A stretch of DNA of 64,000 bases, from assembly GCA_036583965.1 (NCBI GenBank), contig JAZBQD010000015.1:18914310-18978309 (forward strand), given 5' to 3'. Source of the DNA: Prunella strophiata (lineage: Eukaryota; Chordata; Aves; Passeriformes; Prunellidae). The notes beneath the pieces were generated by a model. It had not been told where the DNA came from. It ran no database searches and worked only from the letters and a program-made list of their open reading frames with translations. How positions within the stretch are numbered: position 1 is the stretch's first letter; each line of letters opens with the position of its first letter. The position numbers and the translations under genes are program-made. Below, one piece after another: positions 63,311 through 64,000 of this stretch.

Positions 63311-64000
63311 CATGGCATAAGAAACTTGGGGAGCATCAGTGTTCTGCTGCTGAATTATTTGTACCTGCACATGTTTGCCTTAGCTGATAGTGACTTCAAA
63401 GCACTGTGGTGACAGTCATTCTGCATAATGCCAAACAGCCAAGCCTGTTTTAACAAGGGGGCAGGATTATATTTTCAACATGTTCTGGTGCTATTTGCTT
63501 TGTGAAAATGCCTAATTGTATGTTAAATTGACTGTAGACATGATCTATTAAAGCTTGGTTTTTCAAGGGTTCCTCAGGGAGTTAGCGCCCACCTCCCCGT
63601 GATATGCCATGTGATTTGGGCAGGCAACTCCCTCAGGCTCATGTGAATATCCCAGCCTCATTGCACATTTCTGAGCAGATGTGGTGAGCATTGTCCTGAC
63701 TCATGTGGTCTGATTAGTCAATATTTATATTGTGTTCTGCAGGCTGGAAAGTAGGAAAGAAGTGCTAACTGCTGTTGTTTTTATTACTGATTTACAACAT
63801 GAGGAAGTTGTGGAAACCTCTCCCGGAGCCCTCAAGTGACAGCTATGAGTCACAATCATGTTCACACAGTTTTTCGTTAAAGTATCCAGCCTCAGGAATA
63901 CCCTTGGCAATTTTTGAACATTGTGCATTTACACGTGTTCATGGCTCCTGCCCCTGAGTTGCAGAAACTGCACATATATGACTTAAACAGGCAGGTTCAT
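63311..64000. other. Unique non-coding DNA, regulatory-looking at the end
   Basis: 63540-63960 is repeat-free and more balanced in composition than the surrounding DNA, with a few CpGs (GTTAGCGCCC, CTCCCCGTGA, CTCCCGGAGCCC) and E-box or AP-1-like sites (CAGATG, TGAGTCA). The short frames on both strands here show no domain. It may be a conserved non-coding element; this is a guess from composition only. Confidence 0.35.

Overview
The window reads as non-coding, AT-rich vertebrate DNA, most likely from a bird. It shows only eukaryotic, intron- or gene-desert-like features: dense stop codons in all frames, long A and T homopolymers, microsatellites, CpG depletion, and scattered decayed CR1 LINEs. 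Two CR1 copies, at about 2385 and 45186, carry the avian-type CR1 3' end (ATTCTATG-like terminal repeats next to the conserved 3' UTR). The low repeat density and lack of SINEs also fit a bird better than a turtle, crocodilian or mammal. No species can be named from this sequence alone.

I find no protein-coding gene I can support, and no tRNA, rRNA, CRISPR array or intact LTR element. The longest open frames (171 codons at 24406-24921, 164 at 13056-13550, 131 at 28582-28977) have no recognisable domains and look like chance openings, some in locally GC-richer DNA. The frames at 19050-19430 are translations of a pentanucleotide repeat.

Layout. 1-18 kb: unique AT-rich DNA with one CR1 tail (2385), a possible palindromic MITE relic (1118), a 42-base A run (4696) and a hairpin (14856). 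18.05-21.06 kb: a CR1 graveyard of three old fragments, one on the minus strand and two on the plus strand, with a 227 bp (CCCTT)n array inside or at the edge of the first. 21-30 kb: unique DNA with two palindromic MITE-like relics (21430, 25930). 30.0-30.8 kb: an enhancer-like stretch whose core is a duplicated 25 bp GATA+octamer module. 31-45 kb: unique DNA with a perfect 20 bp inverted repeat (37536) and a 40-base A run next to AATAAA signals (42474). 45-47.6 kb: two oppositely oriented CR1 copies. 49.6-49.9 kb: the only CpG-rich patch, a candidate orphan CpG island. 51.9-52.2 kb: one more CR1 relic. 53-64 kb: unique DNA with several short hairpins and two regulatory-looking stretches near the end (60.0-60.5 and 63.5-64 kb).

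Nothing here is a multi-gene system. The points most worth checking are the CpG-rich patch, the duplicated GATA/octamer module, the near-perfect palindrome and the layered CR1 cluster. All repeat calls come from recalled family sequence features, not from a database search, and element ends are approximate.
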